Of a stretch of DNA of 43,924 nt, positions 6,828 through 14,549 are shown in pieces (position 1 is the first letter of the stretch; every line of letters starts with the position of its first letter). The position numbers were made by a program, and so were the translations under genes. Under the pieces are notes generated by a model that saw only the letters and a list, made by a program, of their open reading frames with translations, was not told the origin of the DNA and ran no database searches. Source of the stretch: Eubacteriales bacterium (GTDB taxonomy: Bacteria > Bacillota > Clostridia > Lachnospirales > Lachnospiraceae); the NCBI GenBank assembly GCA_030531385.1, contig JAUNNP010000007.1:1-43924 (forward strand), written 5' to 3'.

Positions 6828-8271
6828 GACAAAATCCTTCAGAACAAAGCTGTGGCTTTATTTCATTCTGTTCACGGCAATCATATTTTTTCTTCTGTGG
6901 CTGCTGCAGACCGTCTTTCTCCAGAGCTTCTATAACGGAATGCTGGAGAAACGGACATTTTCTGCAATGGAACAGATGGCAGCAGACGGCGTAAATGACA
7001 GCTTTACGGACACAATTGATAATCTTGCCTATGAGGATTCACTGCTTGTTTTTGTGACGGATGAGAACGGAAGCATTCTGTACAGTTCCGATTCCTATAA
7101 ATCATACTATCATCAGGATGATGAACACGGTGGTGGCGAAAACAATCCCTACAGGAAGGACGGACAGATGAACTGGCAGATCGGAGCTTACCGAAACCTG
7201 CCGGATGGATATGCAGAGTTCCTTCAAACGCTGCAATCTTCCGAAGATGGGACTGCCAGTTATAAGACGGACAGCAAATATATCTGCGGAAAACGCATTC
7301 AGACTGCTGACGGAAATGATGCGATACTCTATGTCAGCGTGACGCTTGGAGCGGCCCTTGCGACTGCATCTATTATTCGGACACAGCTTCTGTGGGTCAC
7401 GATCCTCTCGCTGCTGATTGCTTTTGCGATTGCTTATTATATCTCGAAAAAGTTTTCTGTCCCGATTTCACAGCTATCCGAACAGGCGAAAATGCTGGGC
7501 GAGGAAAATTACAAAGACACGTTTCAGAAGGGATTTTGCAGCGAGCTGGATAATCTGGATGAGACACTTCATGTTTCCTCAATCAGGCTTCAAGAAGCAA
7601 GAACTTACCAGAAAGAACTGCTGGCAAATGTATCTCATGACCTGCGGACGCCGCTGACCATGATCAAGGGCTATGCGGAGATGGTTCGTGACGTATCGTG
7701 GAATGATGACGCTAAGCGTGAAGCCGATCTTGATGTAATCGTCCGTGAGGCTGACCGATTGACGTCACTTGTCAATGAAATCATGGAATATTCCCAACTG
7801 GCATCGGATGATTTTAAGAGCGTCTTTACAGATGTGAACATGAGCCGTGTCACGAACAGAGTTCTTGACCGATTTACGCCGCTTTTTGAAAAAGAAGGTG
7901 GTGTGATCGAACGCAGCATAGAAGAAGGACTGACCGTTACCGGGAATGAAGAACTGCTGGAGCGTATAGTTTACAACCTAGTGGATAACGCGATACGGCA
8001 TACCGGCGAATCCAAGAAGATGACGGTTTCCTTAGTCGGTGGTAACAATGTTTGCTTGGAAGTCTGTGATTACGGAGATGGTATCGCAGAAGAGGAACTG
8101 CCGCACATCTGGGAGAAGTATTACACTTCCAGACAGCGAGGGCATAAAGGCGTGTCAGGTCTGGGACTTGCAATCGTGAAGCAGATCGCTGCGATACACG
8201 GTGCAGAGACAAGTGTTGAAAGCAAGTCTGGAGCTGGCAGTACATTCAGAATATTACTGAAGAAAAAATGA
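6820..8271 (+). CDS. Sensor histidine kinase
   Basis: Protein of 483 aa. TM1 is about residues 12-33, an extracellular sensor of about 145 residues follows, TM2 is about 186-206, then a HAMP linker. The dimerisation/phosphotransfer domain has His273 in 'NVSHDLRTPL'. The ATPase domain shows N box 'NLVDNAIRH', G1 'YGDGI', F-like 'WEKYYTS' and G2 'GLGLAIVK'. It should autophosphorylate and pass phosphate to the regulator just upstream. The first ATG is 6820, overlapping the regulator stop; TTG at 6817 is less likely. The signal sensed is unknown. A GC hairpin follows the stop at 8274-8292. Confidence 0.92.
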   Translation: MRKTKSFRTKLWLYFILFTAIIFFLLWLLQTVFLQSFYNGMLEKRTFSAMEQMAADGVNDSFTDTIDNLAYEDSLLVFVTDENGSILYSSDSYKSYYHQDDEHGGGENNPYRKDGQMNWQIGAYRNLPDGYAEFLQTLQSSEDGTASYKTDSKYICGKRIQTADGNDAILYVSVTLGAALATASIIRTQLLWVTILSLLIAFAIAYYISKKFSVPISQLSEQAKMLGEENYKDTFQKGFCSELDNLDETLHVSSIRLQEARTYQKELLANVSHDLRTPLTMIKGYAEMVRDVSWNDDAKREADLDVIVREADRLTSLVNEIMEYSQLASDDFKSVFTDVNMSRVTNRVLDRFTPLFEKEGGVIERSIEEGLTVTGNEELLERIVYNLVDNAIRHTGESKKMTVSLVGGNNVCLEVCDYGDGIAEEELPHIWEKYYTSRQRGHKGVSGLGLAIVKQIAAIHGAETSVESKSGAGSTFRILLKKK

Positions 8272-8273
8272 CC

Positions 8274-8292
8274 CGGACGGGAAAACCGTCCG
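8274..8292 (+). terminator. Hairpin after the histidine kinase
   Basis: CGGACGG and CCGTCCG arms around a GAAAA loop begin 2 bp after the kinase stop. There is no U-run, so it may be a weak terminator or mRNA-end stabiliser between convergent genes. Confidence 0.5.
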
Positions 8293-8334
8293 AGCCATAG
8301 CGGGAATCGATGTTACGGTGCGCTTTGTTAGGAA

Positions 8335-8763
8335 TTAGTTGTTCTCAAAGGTGGAATGCCACTGCTGATAACGTGCATAACCTGTGTTGTAACCATAATT
8401 GATCTTGGCGGATTCGTCATATGCACCATCAACATAGGCGGAACCTTTACCGAGACCGTTTTCAGCGAAGAAGGCTTCAGCTTCTTCCTTGGTCATGTCC
8501 TCGGCAAGACCAGAGAAGAGAGAACCGCGATTCTGAGCGTTCTTCCTGCCGGTGTTGAAGCTGTACGCTTCGTTCGTGATAGTGTCGGAATCGCTGTAGC
8601 CGTACTCTTCCTGAACTGCAGTATAGGAACTGCGACCGGTGTTGTAGCTATAGCTGCCCGCATCATCAGCGGGATTGGATGCGGCAAAAGCTGGGACTGC
8701 CATAGTGCCTGCAACGAGGACTGCCGCCAGAGTGGAACCGATAACTGCTAATTTTTTCTTCAT
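8335..8763 (-). CDS. Secreted protein with YNTG repeats
   Basis: Protein of 142 aa with a clear signal peptide (KKK, hydrophobic core, 'VPAFAAS' cleavage near residue 27). The mature part has three copies of a short motif: 'YSYNTGR', 'YSFNTGR' and 'YGYNTGY', separated by acidic helical stretches including 'DMTKEEAEAFFAENGLG'. I recognise no family. It converges on the two-component operon, and its promoter has a three-fold repeat of the kind OmpR-type regulators bind, so it is a likely output of that system. AAAGGAGAT precedes the ATG. Confidence 0.8.
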   Translation of the reverse strand: MKKKLAVIGSTLAAVLVAGTMAVPAFAASNPADDAGSYSYNTGRSSYTAVQEEYGYSDSDTITNEAYSFNTGRKNAQNRGSLFSGLAEDMTKEEAEAFFAENGLGKGSAYVDGAYDESAKINYGYNTGYARYQQWHSTFENN

Positions 8764-8822
8764 GATGGATATCTCCTTTCGTTTATCGTGATTATTGTTT
8801 TGCCCCTTGCTGGAGTGTCTAT

Positions 8823-8878
8823 ATAGTAAATCACGAGTTTGGAGTCTGTTGGGAATGAATTAGGAATCTTTGTGGAAT
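8823..8878 (-). promoter_or_regulatory. Promoter with three 11-bp-phased ATTCC repeats
   Basis: On the minus strand ATTCC occurs at 8878-8874, 8867-8863 and 8856-8852, exactly 11 bp apart. They end next to a poor -35 (CAACAG, 8851-8846) that lies 17 bp from TACTAT (8828-8823). Direct repeats on one helix face abutting a weak -35 are the classic arrangement for activation by an OmpR/PhoB-type regulator, here plausibly the one at 6147. Confidence 0.6.
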
Positions 8879-8917
8879 TTTGAAATACAAATTCCATGTT
8901 CACAAGGAACAGTACTA

Positions 8918-8940
8918 CCATTGGTTCCAGACACCATGAA
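8918..8940 (-). repeat. Second REP-like family, copy 1
   Basis: The minus strand reads TTCATGGTGTCTGGAACCAA, close to copies at 12877-12898 and 25924-25947 (shared pattern TTCAYGG..GTCTG..ACCAAT). It lies in the gap between two minus-strand genes. Function is unknown; it resembles another REP family. Confidence 0.5.
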
Positions 8941-8948
8941 TATGTAAA

Positions 8949-9428
8949 TCACAGCGTATCCACCGGCACCTTGATCACCACCATCTTGATCGGCTCCGGA
9001 CCGTCGCCGGCAGTACACCAGGGACGATGGACATCTTCAGGGAAGAAAATGCAGTACTGTCCGGGATAGAGAGGAAGCATGACTTCAGGCGCTTCTGAGC
9101 AGTTTTTATAAAAACGTACATCACGAGGTTCATCCAGATGGTCCTCCGAAATCTCGTATACTCCTGTATCAGGATAGTAGCCCATCAGCTGGCGGCCTTC
9201 CGCACAGTACTGGACCTCGACACAGGCGCGATGAACCTCTGCCGGCTTCTCCGTCTTGTCTCCCGTGATACGTTCACAGATTATTACCTGAAAGCTTTCA
9301 CCCTCCGGGAAAAATTTGCTTTCATGCATCTCAGAAACATCAGTACTCCTGCACCACTCGATTGCCCTAAGCAGTGCCGGGGAAAATGCTGCCTGTGTTT
9401 CAGCGGTGTAGACATTTCCATAGATCAT
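8949..9428 (-). CDS. YhcH/YjgK/YiaL-family cupin
   Basis: Protein of 159 aa, the normal length for this family (DUF386). Seen are the start 'MIYGNVY', 'AEVHRACVEVQYCAEG' with the conserved HR and E residues, 'GQYCIFFPEDVHRPW' with the metal-binding His, and a final 'VVIKVPVD'. Members are beta-barrel, metal-binding proteins linked to sugar-acid and sialic-acid use, where some act as anomerases. No sugar-catabolic partners are adjacent, so the substrate is open. AAGGAG precedes the ATG at 9428. Confidence 0.88.
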   Translation of the reverse strand: MIYGNVYTAETQAAFSPALLRAIEWCRSTDVSEMHESKFFPEGESFQVIICERITGDKTEKPAEVHRACVEVQYCAEGRQLMGYYPDTGVYEISEDHLDEPRDVRFYKNCSEAPEVMLPLYPGQYCIFFPEDVHRPWCTAGDGPEPIKMVVIKVPVDTL

Positions 9429-9483
9429 ACGATATACGCTCCTTCAATCTTATTTTTGACCCCGACATCATTATATACAAATT

Positions 9484-10197
9484 ATGAAACGCTCTGTCTT
9501 TAGAAAATTCATTACAGCCGCAACGATTGCCCTGATCCTTGGGGCGATTTCTTTTAGTGCCTGCCGCAGCCGGGAACTTTTGGCAAATGCGGGAAGCTCG
9601 GGAGGGTCAGCATTTGCAGCACCGGCATATGACGGGAGGGCAAGCGTAGAGATAAATGGCAATGTCCCTTTCTTCACGGAGGCGGACCTTACCACTGAGA
9701 GCTTCGAGACCTACAGCGAGCTTGACGCGCTCGGGCGCTGCGGGCCGGCCTTTGCGAACATAAGTCCCGAGCTGATGCCTGAAGGAGGCCGTGAGGAGCT
9801 TGGATCCGTGCGCCCGTCGGGCTGGCACAACGTAAAGTACTTAGGAGTGATCGGGGACAGGTATCTTTACAACAGGTGTCATCTCATCGCGTTCTGTCTT
9901 GCAGGGGAGAATGCCAATGAGCGGAACCTCATCACGGGCACGAGGTATCTCAATGTCGAGGGGATGCTGCCGTATGAGGTGATGGTGGCGGATTATGTTG
10001 AGTACTCGCATAACCACGTGCTTTACCGGAGCACGCCGGTCTTTACGGGCGGGAACCTTGTCGCGGACGGGGTGATGCTGGAGGCTTATTCGGTGGAGGA
10101 TAAGGGAAAGGGAATCTGTTTCTGCGTTTACTGCTATAATGTTCAGCCCGGGATCGTGATCGATTACAGGGATGGGAGCAGCCGGGAGGAGGGCTGA
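9484..10197 (+). CDS. Secreted DNA/RNA non-specific endonuclease
   Basis: Protein of 237 aa with an N-terminal signal ('ALILGAISFSAC'), possibly a lipoprotein with Cys27, though the lipobox is atypical (FSAC). The nuclease core resembles Endonuclea_NS_2 (EndA/EssD-like): 'RYLYNRCHLIAF' with the catalytic His, then 'ANERNLITGTRYLNVEGML' with the metal-binding Asn. It would degrade nucleic acid outside the cell for nutrition or competition. No ribosome site is visible before ATG 9484, which is 55 bp from the divergent cupin start, so expression is uncertain. Its last 50 codons occur again in the mosaic at 12584. Confidence 0.8.
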   Translation: MKRSVFRKFITAATIALILGAISFSACRSRELLANAGSSGGSAFAAPAYDGRASVEINGNVPFFTEADLTTESFETYSELDALGRCGPAFANISPELMPEGGREELGSVRPSGWHNVKYLGVIGDRYLYNRCHLIAFCLAGENANERNLITGTRYLNVEGMLPYEVMVADYVEYSHNHVLYRSTPVFTGGNLVADGVMLEAYSVEDKGKGICFCVYCYNVQPGIVIDYRDGSSREEG

Positions 10198-10235
10198 ATG
10201 TTCGGATTTGGTAAAAAGTTGCTTCCGGTTAATGG

Positions 10236-10544
10236 TCAAAGCTTATACAGGAATGCGTCGTAATATTTTATCAGTACTTCGTCCGTTGTTTGATAGACGT
10301 TTTCGCCTTTAAAATAGTCTGCCAGCTCTTCAATGCAGGAGGTGAATTCACCCATGCGGTGTTTGTTTTTGGGATCCGAAATGGATAATTCCAAAAACGA
10401 GATCGCTTTGTCACAGAAACTTTTTTGCCTGTCAATATTGCCCTTGTTCTTCCAGGATATCGCGCGGTTAACTTCACTTCCGATGTTGGAAATCTGAACA
10501 GATACCGGCATATCATACCATTTATTAACTATTGAATTATCCAT
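10236..10544 (-). CDS. Small helical conserved protein
   Basis: Protein of 102 aa, starting 'MDNSIVNKWYDMPV' at 10544 with AAAGGAGAT upstream; a longer frame to 10589 lacks support. It contains 'NIGSEVNRAISWKNKGN', 'AISFLELSISDPKNKHR' and 'YFKGENVYQTTDE...YYDAF', predicted as a small helical bundle. I recall similar proteins scattered through Clostridia but cannot assign a function. Part of the gene (10418-10483) is copied into the mosaic at 12769-12834. Confidence 0.7.
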   Translation of the reverse strand: MDNSIVNKWYDMPVSVQISNIGSEVNRAISWKNKGNIDRQKSFCDKAISFLELSISDPKNKHRMGEFTSCIEELADYFKGENVYQTTDEVLIKYYDAFLYKL

Positions 10545-10800
10545 TCGGCAACTATCTCCTTTCTTGTTGCTGCAGATATCATAGCCCAAAATGCAGGAGA
10601 TGTAAACAGTCCGAACTGCAGCTCGTCAATAAGTTTTTCTATTCCCTGGATGCGATCATTGCAGTTGGATGCAGGATAAAAAGGGCGATGAAGGATAAGG
10701 AAACATTAGGGTTGTGGAACACTATCCTAAAGATGTAAAATCAGGATAATATCCGCATCACATCCACCGCAGGGCGGGTACCGGAGAGGAGAAAAACACA
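10545..10800. other. Non-coding stretch with possible gene remnant
   Basis: I see no intact gene. A plus-strand frame ending at 10737 ('FFYSLDAIIAVGCRIKRAMK', then 'WNTILKM') may be the tail of a lost gene. Its last 36 bp (10708-10743) are copied at 12835-12870. GGAGAGGAG before 10801 is the ribosome site of the fragment there. Confidence 0.35.
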
Positions 10801-10899
10801 ATGAACATATTCAACCTTGCAGATAACAACAATCGGCGCACTGCCAATGCTGACGCCTGGTTGTCTTCACACGGCCTCGACACCAAGAACTACCGGTGA
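10801..10899 (+). pseudogene. N-terminal gene fragment cut by a repeat end
   Basis: A 32-codon frame with a good ribosome site (GGAGAGGAG) starts 'MNIFNLADNNNRRTANADAW' and stops in the solo repeat end, which supplies Tyr-Arg-stop exactly as at 1344-1421. I do not recognise the family. Confidence 0.4.
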
Positions 10900-10912
10900 C
10901 AGGTACAATAAA
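10889..10912 (+). repeat. Solo left end of the REPIN-like element
   Basis: Contains TACCGGTGACAGGTACAATA of the 90-bp element. It lies between a truncated frame and the wall-binding protein gene. Confidence 0.8.
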
Positions 10913-10961
10913 TTTATGGGGGCTGATAGTCTGAAGAAGTAAAAAGGTAAAGGAGGATTGA

Positions 10962-12209
10962 ATGAAAAAACTGCTGACGGGCATTATATCGACTGCCGTG
11001 CTGACAGCGGCATTCGCGACGATTTCATTTGCCGCGGTCATCACCGAGGTAAAGATCAGCTGCGGTCCGGACGATACCGCCGAGATGGTGAACGGAGCCG
11101 CCGTGGCACCGGACTTTTACACGGATTCCGAGGAGTATACGATAGAGAGCTGCGGGCTCGCAGACCCGGAGTCGCAAAATTTCAAAGATCCGGAGACCTA
11201 CGTGCTCCGTTTGAGCGCCGCCGACGGCAACTCTTTTCCTGCAAATGCTGACGCCCTCAAGGTCACGGCAGGCGGAGATATTTTGTCGATCGTGAAGACC
11301 ACGATAATTGACGACGCCGCGATAGACATAAGCGTAAAGGCCTATCCTTACTATAAGTGGCCGAAGCCGGAATTTACAAATGAAGATCTTGAAAGCACGA
11401 AAATCAGTTTCACTAAAAACGGAGCGCCAAGCGTTCAATATATTATCGAGTATGTTGACCATAAAGGAGATGAGAAAGGCAAGACCGGAAAAACAACCGG
11501 TTCATCCATAACCATAAGCAGCTACAACAAGGCCTATACCGGAAATAAACCGGATCATTACGACATGTATATTAAGGGTATCGCGATAAGAGCTATGGGA
11601 AATGCCGGCTCCAATGAGTATACCGCACCGAGTGACTGGGTGGTGCTCGGCGATCTGGATCCATCGGATTATGATTTCACCATGTATGACACCTGGTCCG
11701 AGGTGCGCGGAACAAATGCGCCGTCGGCCGGCAGCATGCCGGCTGAGAATGGTGCAGAGGCGGATGCTGCGGGGGCTGCAGCGTCCGGCACCGGAAGCAG
11801 CAGTAACAGTGAGGGCAACGGCAAAAGCGACGGCAACAATGACAGCGACGGATCGGACGATTCAAGCATAGCATTTTCGGTTGCTACGATCATCGCAGGT
11901 GCGGATTACAGCGAAGAAAGAAAAAATGATTGCTGGGTAGGAGATGAAAATGACTGGCGGTACATTGAAGGCGGCAGCTTTGTGAAGGACAGATGGGTAG
12001 ACAGCGATGGATACCGGTATCGCATCGGACCGGTCGGCAGCATGCTTTACGGCTGGTTTAAAGATGATTCCGGCAATCTCTATTATCTAAGCGATGATCA
12101 TGACGGCACCTTCGGCCACGTGGTCACAGGAGCTTTCACGACACCAGACGGTGTGCTGCATTACTTTAGTGAGCAGCGCGACGACACATATGGCAGGCTT
12201 CTTCAATAA
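10962..12209 (+). CDS. Secreted protein with cell-wall-binding repeats
   Basis: Protein of 415 aa. Signal peptide about 1-25 ('AAFATISFAA'). The middle (about 30-240) is beta-rich; 'TKISFTKNGAPSVQYIIEYV' to 'PSDWVVLG' looks like a fibronectin-type strand set. A low-complexity Gly/Ser/Asn/Asp linker (about 250-310) leads to a C-terminal wall-binding repeat region with regular aromatics ('DRWVDSDGYRYRI', 'GSMLYGWFKDDSGNLYYLS'). It is probably surface-attached by non-covalent wall binding. AAAGGAGG precedes the ATG. The substrate or adhesin role is not evident. Confidence 0.78.
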   Translation: MKKLLTGIISTAVLTAAFATISFAAVITEVKISCGPDDTAEMVNGAAVAPDFYTDSEEYTIESCGLADPESQNFKDPETYVLRLSAADGNSFPANADALKVTAGGDILSIVKTTIIDDAAIDISVKAYPYYKWPKPEFTNEDLESTKISFTKNGAPSVQYIIEYVDHKGDEKGKTGKTTGSSITISSYNKAYTGNKPDHYDMYIKGIAIRAMGNAGSNEYTAPSDWVVLGDLDPSDYDFTMYDTWSEVRGTNAPSAGSMPAENGAEADAAGAAASGTGSSSNSEGNGKSDGNNDSDGSDDSSIAFSVATIIAGADYSEERKNDCWVGDENDWRYIEGGSFVKDRWVDSDGYRYRIGPVGSMLYGWFKDDSGNLYYLSDDHDGTFGHVVTGAFTTPDGVLHYFSEQRDDTYGRLLQ

Positions 12210-12230
12210 CATGTGTCAAAGGCACCAATG
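12210..12230 (+). repeat. Second REP-like family, degenerate copy
   Basis: CATGTGTCAAAGGCACCAATG loosely matches the pattern at 8918, 12877 and 25924. It sits exactly between an intact gene and a truncated one. The match is weak. Confidence 0.3.
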
Positions 12231-12274
12231 TGCGTAATGGGACAAAAGGGGAGTATAACTCAATCAAGCCCAGG

Positions 12275-12583
12275 GATGAACTTTCCTGGATCGATGAGGT
12301 CGCCGTGGTAGTGGCAAGAAAGCATGCGCAGATGGCTGTTACTACCGGGTCTGTCGATAATCTTAAGTTCCTGAGAGGAGCGTATCTTAAGGACACCATA
12401 GTGATCACAGGCAAACCCACACATGTCGGAAACTGCTCGATGGAGATAAAGGTGGAGACCTATGTCCAGCATATTGATGGAGAAAAGGAACTGATAAACC
12501 GCGCCTTTCTTACTCTTGTCGGATTGGATGAAAATGACAGGCCCGCAAGGCTTCCGAGGCTCATTCTTGAGACTGATGAGGAC
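12275..12583 (+). pseudogene. Acyl-CoA thioesterase (hotdog), both ends lost
   Basis: About 103 codons match the YkhA/YciA-type acyl-CoA hydrolase family: 'LSWIDEVAVVVARKHA' with the active-site Asp, 'SVDNLKFLRGA', 'THVGNCSMEIKVETY', then 'LTLVGLDENDRPARLPRLIL'. The normal start ('...G.LFGGELLSWIDE') is missing and replaced by unrelated codons with no ribosome site. The C-terminal tail is cut at 12584, where the copied endonuclease DNA begins. Not expected to be active. Confidence 0.65.
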
Positions 12584-12870
12584 CGGGCGGGAACCTTGTC
12601 GCGGACGGGGTGCTGCTGGAGGCTTATTCGGTGGAGGATAAGGGAAAGGGGATCTGTTTCTGCACTTACTGCTATAATGTTCAGCCCGGGATCGTGATCG
12701 ATTACAGGGATGGGAGCAGCCGGGAGGAGGGCTGAATGTTCGGATTTGGTAAAAAGTTGCTTCCGGTTAACTTTTTTGCCTGTCAATATTGCCCTTGTTC
12801 TTCCAGGATATCGCGCGGTTAACTTCACTTCCGAAGGGTTGTGGAACACTATCCTAAAGATGTAAAATCA
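12584..12870 (+). repeat. Three-piece deleted copy of 10046-10743
   Basis: Segment A 12584-12770 matches 10046-10232 (end of the endonuclease gene, about four mismatches in 187 bp). Segment B 12769-12834 matches 10418-10483 (inside the small helical gene). Segment C 12835-12870 matches 10708-10743. Order and orientation are kept, with about 185 bp and 224 bp deleted between pieces. The junctions share only 0-2 bp. It codes for nothing complete. Confidence 0.85.
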
Positions 12871-12876
12871 AAACAT

Positions 12877-12898
12877 TCATGGGGGTCTGACACCAATA
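12877..12898 (+). repeat. Second REP-like family, copy 2
   Basis: TTCATGGGGGTCTGACACCA matches the copies at 8918-8940 (minus strand) and 25924-25947. It marks the join between the mosaic block and the nuclease/ATPase gene. Confidence 0.5.
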
Positions 12899-12924
12899 TC
12901 CCCGATTTAAGGAGCTCCCCGACA

Positions 12925-14466
12925 ATGAGACCTATCAATATTTTTTCTTTGACCAGATTATATGACGACGAACAGCTTTCCATCATGGAAGCACATATGT
13001 CACAGAGAAAGCATCGCATAAAAATCAAAAACTGGGAGATAGAAGACCTGAGAAAATTCACAGACAAGCTGGCAGAGGTTTCCCCAAAAACGCGAAATCT
13101 ATGCTTCTTTTATTCCTTTCAGATGCCCAAGCTGGGCAAGGAATTTGATCTTCTTCGCATTGGAAGCGAGAGTGTCATCAATATCGAGCTGAAAAGCGAG
13201 GATGTGCCGGACGCGCAGATCAGGCGGCAGCTGGAATTGAACAGGTATTATCTTAACGTTCTTGACCGCAGTATTGTTTCATATACCTATATCAGCGGTT
13301 CCGGAAGGCTGCTGCGGTTATCAAATAATGGGAATCTGGTCCCGGGAGAATGGGAAAAACTGGCTGAATTGCTTCTTGACCAGACAAAAGTATATTCTGA
13401 TGCGATCGAAGATCTGACAGGGGAGGATAAATACCTGATTTCCCCTCTTACGGCGCCGGGGAAGTTTCTGAAGCATAAATATATCCTGACATTACAGCAG
13501 CGGGATATCCGGAGTAAAATATTGGCCGAAATCAAAAAAGGCGGGTTCTGCCTGCAGAGCTTTGCCGGTCTTCCGGGTACCGGAAAGACAGGCCTGTTAT
13601 ATGATATCGCATTACGCCTTTCAGTAAGAAAGCGTGTCTGCATGATTTATTGCGGACCCTGGAGAAAAGAGCTTGGCGAGCTTGACCGCCGCTTAAAAAG
13701 AATTGATTTTCTACCCGGAAATGGGCCTTATAAAGATAATGCTGACCCGGAACAATGCACGGTGCTTCCGCTTGCTCTTGCAGAAGACCTTTCCGCAATT
13801 TGTATCGATGACGGACACTGTATCCGCGAGGATGTCCTTACACAGGTGCTGGACTTTGCGAAAACACATGATATCCCGATGGTGATTGCCTATAGCTGCG
13901 AGGACATTATTTCTCCCGAAGAGTGCCACGGGGACGGAGCGGGGCTTATTGAAGGTCTTGCGGATTGCATCCGGTACAGTCTGACGAACAGGATCCGTGT
14001 AAACCAGGAGCTTTCTTCTTTTATTCACAGGCTTATGCATTATCCGGGACATGCGGCGGAAAATATGTATGCGCATGTTTCGGTTTCTATTGCATCGGAC
14101 CACGAGGAGCTTATGACCCTGGTCGGATATTATCTGTCCGAGGGCTTTGTGCTGATAGACGGACCGGGGGAAAATGAAAATATGCTGCCCGCTGATGATA
14201 AAACCATCATTGAGCATCGCCGTGCCACAGGTCATGAATACAGGAAAGTCCTGATGCTTATTGATGAAACCTATTATTACGACGATAAGGGTTATCTGCG
14301 CGCAAGACCGATGGGGGATTCGCAGGACTCGCCTGTCCGATGCCTCTTTCACGGTCTTTCCTCAGCGAGTGAAGAAATCGGTATAATTGTGCTGCAAAAT
14401 CCTGAGGTTTCGGATGCTGTATTTCGGATATTGTCAGACCGAACTGATGAAAAAAGAGGCTTTTGA
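12925..14466 (+). CDS. PD-(D/E)xK nuclease fused to P-loop ATPase
   Basis: Protein of 513 aa. An N-terminal PD-(D/E)xK-type nuclease is suggested by 'KEFDLLRIG' (Asp75) followed by 'VINIELKS' (Glu88, Lys90). A DUF2075-like P-loop domain follows: Walker A GLPGTGKT (215-222), a Walker B-like 'AICIDDGHC', an arginine motif 'NRIRVNQEL' and the end region 'HRRATGHEYRKVLMLIDE'. Motif II is DDGH, not the usual DEAH, and the usual QG.E is TGHE, so helicase activity may be altered. AAGGAG is 11 nt before ATG 12925; upstream codons derive from the mosaic. A defence-type role is inferred from architecture. A decayed repeat end follows at 14481. Confidence 0.72.
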   Translation: MRPINIFSLTRLYDDEQLSIMEAHMSQRKHRIKIKNWEIEDLRKFTDKLAEVSPKTRNLCFFYSFQMPKLGKEFDLLRIGSESVINIELKSEDVPDAQIRRQLELNRYYLNVLDRSIVSYTYISGSGRLLRLSNNGNLVPGEWEKLAELLLDQTKVYSDAIEDLTGEDKYLISPLTAPGKFLKHKYILTLQQRDIRSKILAEIKKGGFCLQSFAGLPGTGKTGLLYDIALRLSVRKRVCMIYCGPWRKELGELDRRLKRIDFLPGNGPYKDNADPEQCTVLPLALAEDLSAICIDDGHCIREDVLTQVLDFAKTHDIPMVIAYSCEDIISPEECHGDGAGLIEGLADCIRYSLTNRIRVNQELSSFIHRLMHYPGHAAENMYAHVSVSIASDHEELMTLVGYYLSEGFVLIDGPGENENMLPADDKTIIEHRRATGHEYRKVLMLIDETYYYDDKGYLRARPMGDSQDSPVRCLFHGLSSASEEIGIIVLQNPEVSDAVFRILSDRTDEKRGF

Positions 14467-14480
14467 GAAGCTTGTTTTAG

Positions 14481-14495
14481 TGTGCCGTCACCAAA
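14481..14495 (+). repeat. Degenerate right end of the REPIN-like element
   Basis: TGTGCCGTCACCAAAT lacks one T relative to the canonical right end. It lies just after the nuclease/ATPase gene, closing the repeat-rich region. Confidence 0.55.
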
Positions 14496-14549
14496 TGCAC
14501 CAAATGCGATTTGCAAATTCTAAATGCGGAAAGGTCAGGAAATCATGTA

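Noticed and set aside
9455..9479. Promoter TTTGAC/TATACA before the endonuclease
   Set aside because: Spacing is only 13 bp.
10236..10544. Avd-like accessory protein of a diversity-generating retroelement
   Set aside because: Small helical bundle only; no reverse transcriptase or template/variable repeat nearby.
1411..14495. CRISPR array
   Set aside because: Copies are kilobases apart, of both ends, without regular spacers or cas genes.
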